From assembly GCA_021186555.1 (NCBI GenBank), contig JAJKFL010000014.1:38670698-38734697 (forward strand): DNA of 64,000 nt, given 5' to 3'. Positions 41,700 through 53,349 of the stretch are shown piece after piece. The stretch's first letter is position 1, and each line of letters opens with the position of its first letter. The position numbers were made by a program, and so were the translations under genes. Below the pieces are notes generated by a model. That model searched no databases. It saw only the letters and a program-made list of their open reading frames with translations, and had not been told where the DNA came from. This stretch comes from Reticulitermes speratus. Lineage: Eukaryota; Arthropoda; Insecta; Blattodea; Rhinotermitidae.

Positions 41700-43375
41700 T
41701 AGCTCTTTACAGCCTAGCTGTTAGTTCGTATACCACCGGGTTTAACACTCATAAATTCTACGTTCTTGCTACACAGTGTGTTTCTGTGTTTTGTGTGGAT
41801 CTCAGAACAAACAGCGATTATTTCACTGTACAGCATTAAGTGACTGGTTTGTATAACTGAGACGGAGTGTGTTTACTGCGCGGTACGAACTGAATATTTA
41901 TATATCTACTTTTAACATTCACAAATTCTACGTTCTGCCTACACAGTGTATTTATGTGTTTTGTGTGGATCTCAGAACAAACAGCGATTATTTCACTATA
42001 CAGCATTAACTGACTGGTTTGTATAACTGAGACGGAGTGTGTTTACTGCGCGGTACGGACTGTATTTATGTGTTTTGTGTGGATCTCAGAACAAACAGCG
42101 ATTATTTCACTGTACAGCATTAAGTGACTGGTTTGTATAACTGAGACGGAGTGTGTTTACTGCGCGGTACGAACTGAATATTTATATATCTACTTTTAAC
42201 ATTCACAAATTCTACGTTCTGCCTACACAGTGTATTTATGTGTTTTGTGTGGATCTCAGAACAAACAGCGATTATTTCACTGTACAGCATTAAGTGACTG
42301 GTTTGTAAAACTGAGACGGAGTGTGTTTACTGCGCGGTACGGACTGTATTTATGTGTTTTGTGTGGATCTCAGAACAAACAGCGATTATTTCACTGTACA
42401 GCATTAAGTGACTGGTTTGTAAAACTGAGACGGAGTGTGTTTACTGCGCGGTACGGACTGTATTTATGTGTTTTGTGTGGATCTCAGAACAAACAGCGAT
42501 TATTTCACTGTACAGCATTAAGTGACTGGTTTGTATAACTGAGACGGAGTGTGTTTACTGCGCGGTACGGACTGTATTTATGTGTTTTGTGTGGATCTCA
42601 GAACAAACAGCGATTATTTTACTGTACAGCATTAACTGACTGGTTTGTATAACTGAGACGGAGTGTGTTTACTGCGCGGTACGGACTGTATTTATGTGTT
42701 TTGTGTGGATCTCAGAACAAACAGCGATTATTTCACTGTACAACATTAACTGACTGGTTTGTATAACTGAGACGGAGTGTGTTTACTGCGCGGTACGGAC
42801 TGTATTTATGTGTTTTGTGTGGATCTCAGAACAAACAGCGATTATTTCACTGTACAACATTAACTGACTGGTTTGTATAACTGAGACGGAGTGTGTTTAC
42901 TGCGCGGTACGGACTGTATTTATGTGTTTTGTGTGGATCTCAGAACAAACAGCGATTATTTCACTGTACAACATTAACTGACTGGTTTGTATAACTGAGA
43001 CGGAGTGTGTTTACTGCGCGGTACGGACTGTATTTATGTGTTTTGTGTGGATCTCAGAACAAACAGCGATTATTTCACTGTACAGCATTAAGTGACTGGT
43101 TTGTAAAACTGAGACGGAGTGTGTTTTACTGCGCGGTACGGACTGTATTTATGTGTTTTTGTGTGGATCTCAGAACAAACAGCGATTATTTCACTGTACA
43201 GCATTAAGTGACTGGTTTGTAAAACTGAGACGGAGTGTGTTTACTGCGCGGTACGGACTGTATTTATGTGTTTTGTGTGGATCTCAGAACAAACAGCGAT
43301 TATTTTACTGTACAGCATTAAGTGACTGGTTTGTATAACTGAGACGGAGTGTGTTTACTGCGCGGTACGAACTCT
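41700..43375 (+). repeat. 114-bp tandem array 2 (13 units, higher-order structure)
   Basis: The monomer is the same as at 12.5-13.4 kb. The leader 'cttttaacattcacaaattc' occurs again at about 41910 and 42195, so a block of about 283 bp (leader plus two monomers) was duplicated as well. Several units have 'gtaaaactgag' in place of 'gtataactgag', which removes an in-frame stop. The border 'agctctttacagcctagc' at 41700 is the single-copy leader. Confidence 0.95.
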
Positions 43376-43379
43376 TCTT

Positions 43380-44070
43380 TCTGTACCATTCAGATCGTCT
43401 TTAAAGCATTAATACAAACATCTGGTTTCATGTCTTTTTAGTTGTTTGCCTTATTCTTCAATTTAAATTTTAAGACTATAATTTGTGTCCCGAATTGAAA
43501 CATTGGAACCCTGTCACTGCCCTCAATGGAATTCAAGTAACACTGCTCCTATTTGTTAAGAGTGTCTTTAAACAATCAGAAATGGACTAAATAAACAAAC
43601 ACCATGTGGATGTCTTGCATTAGGAAATTTTGTTAAAATTGAAGATATGTTAGGCTATGTATGGTTCCTCTCCGTATATTTGTGAAATTTCAGACGGATT
43701 GGCAATTGGCAGCCAGTAAGACGTTAGTAAGTTTTATGTGTTCCGCAGTAAAGAATATGGAAACAAAGAACAAGCAGATGATGTGAGTCACTTGTGAATG
43801 CACCTGTTTATTTGAACGAGCTGCGTGGAGCGAAGTGACAGGAATTACAGTCACAAGCCGAGCTTGCAAAGAAGATCAGAAATTGCATAAGTGTACTTCA
43901 TGTACCCTGTTAATCACTCAGAATATACACCACAGGTATTCAATCAGTGGCCCCGTGGAAAATATCTGTCCTCTGAGATATTTGTATAATTTTCTTCAAA
44001 TAATTAATGAAATCGTAGTCGATTTCTTAGCGTAGTTGATGTTTACATTGGCAAATAAACTGAATTTAAA
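43380..44070. other. No recognisable gene
   Basis: AT-rich sequence with short ORFs only. Confidence 0.5.
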
Positions 44071-44072
44071 AA

Positions 44073-44273
44073 CAGTCGAACTCGCTTATAACGTTATAAA
44101 AGGGATTGAATATATTGTGTCGTTATAAACGGGTGTCGTTATAAACGGGTGTCGTTATAATGAAGAAGTGTAATGTTATGATTCCCGTGACGAATTAATT
44201 GGTACCACAGAATATCTGACTGTATAAGTGAGATGTCGTATAAACCGATGTCGTTATAACCGGGGTTCGGCTG
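44073..44273. mobile_element. Pogo/Tigger-like MITE, 201 bp
   Basis: Imperfect TIRs CAGTCGAACTCGCTTATAAC and CAGCCGAACCCCGGTTATAAC frame a short interior with a doubled 'cgttataaacgggtgt' at about 44122-44156. Confidence 0.75.
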
Positions 44274-44279
44274 TGCTGA

Positions 44280-45000
44280 AAAATCTCGAAGTTCGTGAAT
44301 TCGATGTTGGAGGATTCTATGTTTCGTCTTCACATATTTTAGTAACATTATTTTGACATTATGTGGCGGCTTTCGAAGAAATGGGATGATACAATCTGGC
44401 TAGTTATTCGGCTTTCCCTACTACTGTGCTATTATGTAGATCACTATCAGCTCGTTCAAACTTTGTCTTTCGTTAAGTGAGGTTGATTGCTGCCGTCCTT
44501 TGTGAAATGAAACTCTCTTTTAATCAAAATTATCTGAAACAATTAGATGCTTTAAAGCGCTCTTCAACCTTGCTCCAGGATAGTGTAATTAGGAAATTCA
44601 AAGCAAACCAGGAGGAATAAAATTGAATTGGACACATCAGCTGTGGTCTGTGATGTTGATGTTAAAATATTGAGAGAAAAATTACATAATACAAAGCTAA
44701 ACACAGTAACTCTTATTAGTCACCAGTAAGAAGGCTGGTCTAGAATTAATTACAGAGAGAATTAATTATATGTTCATGTCTGGCGAACATAAGGCAGCAT
44801 GAAATAACAACATAAACATATCTCATAAGTCCTTTCAAAATATGGCACTTTTCAAATATTCCTATTTTGGAACGACACTAACCATTGAAAATTGTTTTCT
44901 GAAGAAATTAAGAGCAGAATGAAGCCAGGGAATGTGTACTAACTTTTGAACCAGAATTCTCATTTGCCAGCTAAATGTGTAGAAACAAAATATTCAGATT
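44280..45000. other. No recognisable gene
   Basis: About 720 bp of AT-rich sequence without motif. Confidence 0.5.
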
Positions 45001-45012
45001 TATATATTTAAT

Positions 45013-45267
45013 TTTTTTTCCAATGGCGCAAAAGCCCTTAGTGGGCCAGGGCCTCCTCATTATCGAGGCTTCACGATCACACACATTTCAGACACACCAC
45101 ACTCGGTAGGACTCCTCTGGACGAGTGATCAGCCCGACGCAGAGACCTCTACCAGACAACACTCACAAGAGACAGACATCCATGCCCCCGGCGGGATTCG
45201 AACCCACAATCCCAGTAAGCGAGTGACAGCAGACCCACGCCTTAGACCACGTGGCCACCGGGATCGG
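45013..45267 (-). mobile_element. SINE-A, full-length, TSD ATATATTTAAT
   Basis: B box GGTTCGAATCC with the SINE-A body and A-tail. The duplication is at 45002-45012 and about 45269-45279. Confidence 0.9.
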
Positions 45268-45339
45268 AATATATTTAATGTAGGAGCAAAAAATAATTTG
45301 TTCAGTGGTTGGTAAAAAAAAAAAACCCCTATGTATTCA

Positions 45340-45845
45340 GAACTCCAATATTTCCTGTCGTTTTAAATGGATGTGAAACTAGATACGTGACAAAGGAAGA
45401 ACGTAGGCTGAAAAAGGTCACAATAGGGTGCTGAGGAAGGCGTTTGGGCCTACGTGGGAGGCGGTAATAAGCAACTGGAGGAGCCTGCGTAATGAGACGC
45501 TTCGTCAGTTCTGCTCCACACCAGATATTGTTCGGATGATGAAATGAAGGAGTAACCGTGAAAGAAGAGAAGGCGCGGCATGTGATACGTGCGGGAAAGA
45601 AGAGAATTGCGTATATGGTTTTGATAGGGAGATATGAAAGAAGGAGACCACTTGGAAGACCTAGGCGTAGATGGAAGCATAAAATTAATATACATCATAA
45701 AGTAATACGTGTATCATGCTGCAGCTGGACTTGAATCATGTGGTTCATGATAGGGACAAGTTGGGGGCTGTTGTGAAGACGGTAATGAATTTTAATTTCC
45801 ATAAATTTCGCGGAATTTATTGAGGAGCTGAGGAATTAGTAGCTT
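45340..45845 (+). pseudogene. LINE C-terminal fragment
   Basis: The plus strand gives GCETRYVTKEERRLKKV, EAVISNWRSLRNETLRQF and STPDIVRMMK, then 'ggcgtagatggaagcata' (RRRWKHK) and the usual end 'gcggaatttattgaggag'. It has frameshifts and is homologous to 63.4-64.0 kb. Confidence 0.8.
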
Positions 45846-45924
45846 TTCAATTTCCATGGCGTTATGTAGTGACCTTTAAGTTCATCACTTTGCAAGTTTC
45901 TCGCTCAGCTGACTATTCTGTCGT

Positions 45925-45995
45925 GAGGATGGCTTCAGTATATTTCTCCGAAACGTCGGTTTCTACATATCGTACGCAGTTTAAAATCCCAGAGT
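45925..45995 (+). ncRNA. Hammerhead-like relic, CGAAACGTCGG type
   Basis: The plus strand has GTGAGGATGGC, a gap, then CCGAAACGTCGGTTTC. C3 is changed and helix III is too short for certainty. The CGAAACGTCGG word links it to the 61.7-kb foldback. Confidence 0.35.
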
Positions 45996-46224
45996 AATAT
46001 CGTCTTGTCCGTAAGGCTGAAAACCTAAACTTGAGAAGGTTTGTACTTGGCAAAAGTTAATTGTACTGATAATTGTACATTGTATGTTGTTATTGTACTG
46101 GGTTGTCTGCCAACGTAGCAGCCACTGGGTTGTGCCTGAAAATGTTAATCGCACAGTGTGATGAAAATATATCACTTGCAATATCTGGACATAAATTAGA
46201 GAATAATATTTATATCTATATATA

Positions 46225-46840
46225 CTGAGCCGGAGAATGTGGAATATTTCAACTATTTGTGTAGCATGACAACAAATGATGCAAGATGTACACGTGAAAT
46301 TAAATCCAGTATTGCCATGGAAAAAGCGGCATTCAACATGAAGAAGACTCTTTTGACCAGCGAACCGGACTTAAATTTAAGGAAGAAACTAGTAAAGTGC
46401 TACATTTGGAGCATAGCTTTGTGGGTGCTGAAACGTGGACACTTTGGAGAGTAGATCAGAAGTATGTGGAAAGTTTTGAAATGTGGTGCTGGAGAAGAAT
46501 GGAGAAGATCTGTTGGACCGATCGTGTGAGAAATGAAGAAGTATTGCATAGAGTGAAGGAGGAGAGGAATATCGTACATACAATAAAAAGAAGAAAGGCT
46601 AACTGGATTGGTCATATCTTGCGCAGAAACTGCCTTATAAAACACGTAATTGAAGGAAAGTTAGAGGGAAGGATAGAAATGACGGGAAGACGAGGAAAAA
46701 GACGTAAGCAGCTACTGGATGACCTTAAGGAAAAGAGAAGGTACTGGAAATTGAAAGAGGAAACACTAGATCACACTGTATGGAGAACTCGCTTTGGAAG
46801 AGGCTACGGACCTGTCGTAAGACAGATTACGGAATGAATG
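46225..46840 (+). pseudogene. 5'-truncated RTE copy with intact 3' end
   Basis: It matches residues about 800-1004 of the intact RTE: MEYFNYLCSMTTNDARCTRE, KLVKCYIWSIAL, AETWTLWRVDQKYVESFE and RFGRGYGPVVRQITE, then TGA and a GAATGAATGAG tail. A small deletion near 46420 ('tttgtgggtgctg') shifts the frame in YGAETW. Confidence 0.9.
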
Positions 46841-46849
46841 AGTATAAAC

Positions 46850-47910
46850 AGATTTCTGACGTTGGTGATAAATTTAGACCGACAAAACCTTCATGATTTT
46901 CGGAATTCACTCTCAACGTAAAATAACCATTTTTTCCAGAAGTTATGAAAAAGGAGTAATAAAATAAAAAAATAACATTCAGAAGCATAAAAGGCGCGGG
47001 AATTTATTTTAATAAATACGATACTCTTTTTGGAAACTTAAAGTACATTGTATCACTAAAGAAAAATGTAATTCCGTAAAGCAGGAAAGCAATCAACCTC
47101 ACTAAGCTTGACTAAGCTGAGTTTTCTGAGCAATAGCAGGACAGTGGGTGAAGCCGGCTAGCCACTCAGTACTGTCCTCCAAATTCGTCTGTACCAATGA
47201 CGAAAGATCGAACTATTGGTATGAAAATGTGTGATAATGAAATGTCGAAATCCCGATCATCAAAATTTACGAAACTCCAGACTCCACTGTGTACTGGAGA
47301 ACAAAGACCTGTTATTGTGGACTAGACCCAGCTGATTCATGATAGGCTCTAATGCCGGACCGGACCGGACCTGTATGTGTATAGTAGGTGAATATTGTGA
47401 TTTGATTAACTGGGAAACCTTTGTTGAGCTATCAGTATTTAACTCGTCAAAGGAAGCTCTGTACCAGGATGCAGTTCGGGAAAAATGTGTCCCTCAAAAG
47501 CTGTATGAAGCAGAATATGTTAAGCGTAAAGGATAAGCGATATGATAGCCTGAATCCCATGAGAGTTTTCCCCCACTGTGTCTAAGCAGTATTATGAGAA
47601 GTACAGCGAAGAGCAGTGTTATGGTATAAGCATTGACAAATCCGGCTTTAGTAGGAGGTTTTGCTCTACACAACAGCTGTGTTTGCCCCCTGGGGTTAGC
47701 TGTATAGAAGAGTGAATAGAGGTACCAGGTTCTATAGCCGTGAAGATAGAAGGTTAAATCCCTATACTCCAGAATGAGATCGAGTTCCTCTCGTCATAAT
47801 CAGTGAGACTGCCTTGTCCGTCTGATCACTGTTCTGTGTGCGGTAGCATGATGTTAGTCAAGGCGTGGCGGTATAACTTTTCGCTGCTCTTTGGAAGACA
47901 AAACGATCGG
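46850..47910. other. No recognised gene; one unassigned ORF
   Basis: The ORF at 47339-47536 (65 codons, plus) has acidic/basic alternation (EALYQDAVREK, KLYEAEYVKRKG) but no motif I recognise. It could be an exon relic. No splice sites could be argued. Confidence 0.4.
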
Positions 47911-47914
47911 ACGC

Positions 47915-48125
47915 ACCGAGCCTTAAGGCTTTTTGTGCAACCCTGTGAAGAAGTTGAAGAGAAAGATGATCAGTTTTTTTTTATTTTTCCAAGTAATGGA
48001 ATAAAATTGACATTGGAAAACCGAAGTACTCGGGGAAAAACCTGTCTCAGTGCCACTTTGTCCACCACAAATCCCACATGGACTGACCCGGGATCGAACC
48101 CAGGCATCCGCGGTGGGATATTCCC
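47915..48125 (-). mobile_element. SINE-E, nearly full-length
   Basis: B box 'gggttcgatcccggg', 'gggatttgtggtggacaaag', 'gagtacttcggttttcc' and 'aagccttaaggctcggtgcg' are on the minus strand. Confidence 0.85.
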
Positions 48126-48309
48126 GTTTTATTCACTTATCCTTCTAGTGGACTATGTCTTAGTTGTAGGTATATGTCGAAATTATTTCCAAATCACAGT
48201 CTGTGGCGATACTGGTGTTAGTTTTTTAAACTCCAACGCATATTTAAGTACCTGTCGTCTTTAGGCGTGATCGAAAAACTGCGAAAAGTGACTGAAAGCT
48301 TCGTAATGT

Positions 48310-48825
48310 CTGTCCGTCCGTCTATTCGAATGGAACAACTCGGCTCCCACTGAAAAGATTTTCATGAAATCTGATATTTGATTATTTTTCGAAAATCTGT
48401 CGAGAAAATTCAAGTTACATTAAAATCTGACAAGAATAACGTGTACTTTACATGAACACCTGCGTACATTTGTGATAATATCTCGCTGGATTCTTCTTAG
48501 AATGAGAAATGTTTGAGACAAAAGTTGTAGAGAAAATCAAAACACACATTTTATGTTCAATAACTCTTTACCGAAAATCGTGCCGTCTATGATATAATGT
48601 GGAGAAATGTGATAGAGACAGACAGGCCACAGATGACAATATAATACGACTTAGCAAAGATGCGAGTTGAGTGCCTGATAACTATAGGAAGGATGCAGAT
48701 ACACTCTTATAATATATAATACTTATTGCTTTTCCATGGCAACAATAGTTACGCGAACGCGTCTCAATAATACATTATACGTAGATTGCCTATCTTGTTT
48801 GGGTTTTCATTCCGTATAGTGAAAG
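48310..48825 (+). repeat. Unclassified dispersed repeat, copy 2
   Basis: It is colinear with 1-475. The left end here is preceded by 'gtctgtccgtccgtctattc', as in the relic at 18.5 kb, so the repeat probably begins with that CT-rich stretch. Confidence 0.65.
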
Positions 48826-49036
48826 GTTTGTGTAACGTTCGAAGAAACGAGTTGTCTCTGTCTATCAGCGTGGCTAAATCTGGCTGTTGGGGGCGCTAAA
48901 GTAAATGCAAGGGAGCAATAGGTCTGTTATGTAAGTACTTTGGACGGAATGGCGACCAATAGAGCTATGGCAAATAGTAAATTTATTGTGCCAACCAAAT
49001 GCACTCTAATATTCTCATATAATTGTTATACATAAA

Positions 49037-49078
49037 GCTGCTACATGTTTCGGTGCTAGTGCACCATCCTCAGGCAGC
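49037..49078 (-). ncRNA. Hammerhead-like motif HHR7
   Basis: The minus strand reads GCTGC-CTGAGGA-T-GGTGC.ACTA.GCACC-GAAAC-AT-GTA-GCAGC. The core is complete, with five perfect pairs in both helix I and stem II. 'agagtgcatttggttgg' follows about 50 bp downstream. Confidence 0.75.
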
Positions 49079-49155
49079 ACAGGCTGCCAAATATAAAACC
49101 AACCGTCTTTGACCTGCCACTATTTGTATGGTTCCACAGTCTGTTGTAGGCTTCG

Positions 49156-49187
<32 letters not shown>

Positions 49188-49194
49188 TACTGCG

Positions 49195-50375
49195 AATAGG
49201 GTTTCACCCGGTGGCAGTAGTCCTTACACCAGTACACACAATACAAATGTTTTCACCCGGTGGCAGTAGTCCTTACACTAGTACACACAATACAAATGTT
49301 TTCACCCGGTGGCAGTAGTCCTTACACCAGTACACACAATACAAATGTTTTCACCCGGTGGCAGTAGTCCTTACACCAGTACACACAATACAAATGTTTT
49401 CACCCGGTGGCAGTAGTCCTTACACCAGTACACACAATACAAATGTTTTCACCCGGTGGCAGTAGTCCTTACACTAGTACACACAATACAAATGTTTTCA
49501 CCCGGTGGCAGTAGTCCTTACACCAGTACACACAATACAAATGTTTTCACCCGGTGGCAGTAGTCCTTACACTAGTACACACAATACAAATGTTTTCACC
49601 CGGTGGCAGTAGTCCTTACACCAGTACACACAATACAAATGTTTTCACCCGGTGGCAGTAGTCCTTACACTAGTACACACAATACAAATGTTTTCACCCG
49701 GTGGCAGTAGTCCTTACACTAGTACACACAATACAAATGTTTTCACCCAGTGGCAGTAGTCCTTACACTAGTACACACAATACAAATGTTTTCACCCGGT
49801 GGCAGTAGTCCTTACACTAGTACACACAATACAAATGTTTTCACCCGGTGGCAGTAGTCCTTACACTAGTACACACAATACAAATGTTTTCACCCGGTGG
49901 CAGTAGTCCTTACACTAGTACACACAATACAAATGTTTTCACCCGGTGGCAGTAGTCCTTACACTAGTACACACAATACAAATGTTTTCACCCGGTGGCA
50001 GTAGTCCTTACACTAGTACACACAATACAAATGTTTTCACCCGGTGGCAGTAGTCCTTACACTAGTACACAAAATACAAATGTTTTCACCCGGTGGCAGT
50101 GGTCCTTACACTAGTACGCACAATACAAATGTTTTCACCCGGTGGCAGTAGTCCTTACACTAGTACACACAATACAAATGTTTTCACCCGGTGGCAGTAG
50201 TCCTTACACTAGTACACACAATACAAATGTTTTCACCCGGTGGCAGTAGTCCTTACACTAGTACACACAATACAAATGTTTTCACCCGGTGGCAGTAGTC
50301 CTTACACTAGTACACACAATACAAATGTTTTCACCCGGTGGCAGTAGTCCTTACACTAGTACACACAATACAAAT
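49195..50375. repeat. 49-bp array (24 units)
   Basis: 'tttcacccg' falls at 49202 and 49251, a 49-bp period. The unit has 'acccggtggcagtagtcctt' and 'agtacacacaatacaaatg'. A C/T variant (acaccagtac/acactagtac) distinguishes units and shifts from mixed to uniform T after about 49640. Confidence 0.95.
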
Positions 50376-50479
50376 GGACATATAATATACATAAAAATAA
50401 CAATACAAAACAAACTACACAATTACAAAACAAAATACATACAGTAAATACAAGTACACACATTAGAACACCGTACACA

Positions 50480-50705
50480 CATTACAAAAACATCCACACC
50501 TTACAAAAGCATCCACACCTTACAAAAACATCCACACCTTACAAAAGCATCCACACCTTACAAAAACATCCACACCTTACAAAAGCATCCACACCTTACA
50601 AAAATATCCACACCTTACAGAAGCATCCACACCTTACAAAAACATCCACACCTTACAAAAGCATCCACACCTTACAAAAACATCCACACCTTACAAAAAC
50701 ATCCA
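50480..50705. repeat. 19-bp array (12 units)
   Basis: The unit is CTTACAAAAACATCCACAC. AAAAA/AAAAG alternate almost strictly, so the true unit is a 38-bp dimer. Confidence 0.95.
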
Positions 50706-50828
50706 CACCTACGTATAAAAGGTACAGCCTGTATTTTAAAATGGATACACTTAAAACAGGATTAAAATATTCTATACAGGATAAATATGTTTTTTAACAG
50801 ATTATACTTATATTGTTGGTGGTGGAAA

Positions 50829-51248
50829 AGTCTAGTGTTGTGGCAGTATACGTAAGTCTAGTGTTGTGGCAGTATACGTAAGTCTAGTGTTGTGGCAGTA
50901 TACGTAAGTCTAGTGTTGTGGCAGTATACGTAAGTCTAGTGTTGTGGCAGTATACGTAAGTCTAGTGTTGTGGCAGTATACGTAAGTCTAGTGTTGTGGC
51001 AGTATACGTAAGTCTAGTGTTGTGGCAGTATACGTAAGTCTAGTGTTGTGGCAGTATACGTAAGTCTAGTGTTGTGGCAGTATACGTAAGTCTAGTGTTG
51101 TGGCAGTATACGTAAGTCTAGTGTTGTGGCAGTATACGTAAGTCTAGTGTTGTGGCAGTATACGTAAGTTTAGTGTTGTGGCAGTATACGTAAGTCTAGT
51201 GTTGTGGCAGTATACGTAAGTCTAGTGTTGTGGCAGTATACGTAAGTC
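50829..51248. repeat. 26-bp array (16 units)
   Basis: 'tctagtgttgtggcag' recurs every 26 bp (50831, 50857 and so on). The units are almost identical, with a single C-to-T change near 51169, which implies very recent expansion. Confidence 0.95.
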
Positions 51249-51264
51249 AGTCCAAAGCGGATCG

Positions 51265-51730
51265 GGTCCCTGTGATATGTAGTGTCGTGTCCCGGAATTA
51301 GCTATGGAAGTTGCAAGAAGAGAAACTTGTGGTATCGACAGTCCACCCGAGTCAATTTCAGTCACGCTGATGATGGAAGCAGTATTGTTATCCGAAAATA
51401 TAAAAAAAAGTTATTAAACAGCTTGAATACCCTCCAAAAATTACCACCTTTTGAATAATAGCCGTCGTAAAAGCCTGAAAATGTATAAAATTTGTATGTG
51501 CTAGGACACTGTAATATTTATCATACAGTCATACAAAGATAACTGCCTCAGAGTAGACATTTACAAAAAATCACACAATGTAATTTGCTTCCTTTTGATT
51601 TTATATACGTCAGAATATAATTATAAATTGTAATACCGACTTATGTCTTCAGACTGCATTGACTTTTAAGTTTGGTTGTCTAATTTTAATATCAACACAT
51701 ATTTTATACAAAATCAAGATTAGGGATTAT
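51265..51730. other. No gene; hammerhead-like word at about 51366-51410
   Basis: The plus strand reads CTGATGATGG..CCGAAAATAT. Core words are present, but helix III and helix I do not pair convincingly. Confidence 0.35.
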
Positions 51731-51734
51731 AGTA

Positions 51735-51965
51735 TTTTTGTGGCACAACAGCCCAAATCGGGTCTCATTTTTGAAGTTTCTAGATCACACACAATTATAA
51801 ACACATACATCCGATAGGACTCCTCTAAACGAGTGATCAGCCCGTAGCAGAGGCCACTACCTACACAACACACAACAAACACAAGAGACAAACATCCATG
51901 CATTCAGCGGGATTCGAACTAACAATATGGCCGCATACCTACGCCTTAGACAGGGGATCGGCGAT
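51735..51965 (-). mobile_element. SINE-A, degenerate
   Basis: 'ctttagaggagtcctatcgg' and 'gttcgaatcccgctgaatgc' remain in SINE-A order. The head is damaged (part of the A-box region is missing). Confidence 0.75.
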
Positions 51966-51969
51966 TTTA

Positions 51970-52790
51970 CTAATTAATAAATACACTTTCTCTTACATAC
52001 TTTATATAAGAACCCCACAATTTAGAGGACATGTCGGTATACTTATTTTTATATATTTATTTAAATATTAAATTAAAATTTAAAAAAGGGAACAGTAAAT
52101 AATATATTTTTCTTCATTACCGTTTACAAGCTTTTGTATTTGTACATTCAAACAGCTCTATCTCGGTAACAATTCAGAATTAGACACATGTTCATTATAA
52201 ACTTTTTTTCTCACAAGGACAGATACTATCACCTTCAAAAATATTGACTTTTCCTCCTGAATCACCCTGTATATATATGCTACTCCAAGCACTTTGACAT
52301 TCTTCACGGATTTTTAACTCTTGAAGATGAAGACGACACTTTGCTTTGACACGTCTGGAACCACTTACTTTGGTCACATCGATCGTCAAACACACCGCTG
52401 TAAAATCCTCGAAACTCTAAAAAATTTCTTGACGATTCAGGCCTTTTAGGATGTAGCGCTGCGTAGTAAGGCGACTAGTTAGTGACGCTTTGAGGGATCG
52501 TGCGTCATTTATTTTTGGGGGGTCAAAAAGTCCGTTTTGGGCTGTGAGAAAATCAAATATCGGTTTTTGTCTTCTGCACCAGCATCCAGACAGTCCGCCT
52601 ATCTTCAACTTTCCCCGCGAAGTGCAGTTGGCGAGTTGACTACTTACCTTCTTCTAATTTCGAGCTGACGAATGCATTATTACTTATCGCCATGTCATGT
52701 GATTATGCTGAATGAAGCGACGGCTATCTTTAACTTTAACTGGCTTTGCGTTATTTCAACAGAATGTGCCCTAAGTTGCATATAAATTAC
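51970..52790. other. No recognisable gene
   Basis: Unassigned, AT-rich at the left and GC-richer at 52400-52640. ORFs of 60-66 codons show no motif. Confidence 0.45.
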
Positions 52791-52852
52791 TGCAAATAAT
52801 CACAAATCACACACCAACGAAATGCACTATATTTTTTCACTCTTTATTCTAT

Positions 52853-52899
52853 AACCCCTACATATGTTTCAGCCCTTATAAGGCCATCTTCAGGGGGCT
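52853..52899 (-). ncRNA. Hammerhead-like motif HHR8
   Basis: The minus strand reads CCCC-CTGAAGA-T-GGCCTTATAAGGGCT-GAAACA-TA-TGTA-GGGG. The core is complete, helix I is four G-C pairs and helix III three pairs. Confidence 0.7.
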
Positions 52900-53228
52900 C
52901 GTACTCTACATTTACTTTACATCCATTGTTGTCTGCTATTATGTTATATATATCACATGTAGTCAAGTTTCATAATCATTTATATTACAGTTATTTAAAA
53001 ATTTGTCTTTAAATATATAAAACACAGATTATAAAATCCTTAAACAAGGTTCGTAAATATTTTCGTAGTAAAAAGATAGAATGAAGCTATGTGGTTTTTT
53101 TTTACAGATGTATCTTCTGCCATTAGCTTGTTATTGGCAGTTGGTTGTGTATATATACGTGTCAGTCAAATAAAACAGGTCCTGTTTGTGTTTTAAGGTC
53201 CAGTGGTGCGGTGTGTACTCCTGTTGGG

Positions 53229-53275
53229 CACTGATCAGATGGCCTTGTAAGGGCTGAAACATATGTAGGGGTAAA
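53229..53275 (+). ncRNA. Degenerate hammerhead-like motif (right arm)
   Basis: The 3' half (GGGCTGAAACATATGTAGGGG) is intact in pattern, but the 5' core reads ATCAGA instead of CTGAAGA. Confidence 0.45.
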
Positions 53276-53349
53276 AGAATAAAGAGTGGAAAAATATAGT
53301 GCATTTCGTTGGTGTGTAATTTGTGATTTGTTAAAAAATGCACAGTGAA

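Larger units (their letters stand above)
49140..51260 (-). mobile_element. Unidentified retroelement 3' region carrying three minisatellites
   Basis: On the minus strand the element ends 'cgcagtaaataataataat' ((TAA)n at 49146-49190). The sequence just inside ('ctgccaccgggtgaaac') recurs at 61090-61130 beside a similar tail. It therefore looks like the 3' end of a LINE or SINE family with a TAA tail. Going upstream on that strand come 49-bp, 19-bp and 26-bp arrays. No RT coding sequence is visible. Confidence 0.55.
52797..53345. repeat. Foldback element with hammerhead-like motifs in both arms
   Basis: The left arm 52797-52893 and right arm about 53240-53327 are inverted copies, including 'accaacgaaatgcactatat' versus 'atatagtgcatttcgttgg'. 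Just outside the right arm is ATGCACAGTGAAGATGA (53338), the word amplified in the 35-bp array. Confidence 0.9.

Noticed and set aside
47339-47536. 65-codon ORF as a conserved exon
   Set aside because: Protein-like composition, but no homologue or splice signals that I can support; listed only as unassigned.
51366-51410. A tenth full hammerhead-like motif
   Set aside because: CTGATGA and GAAA are present, but helix I and helix III do not pair.
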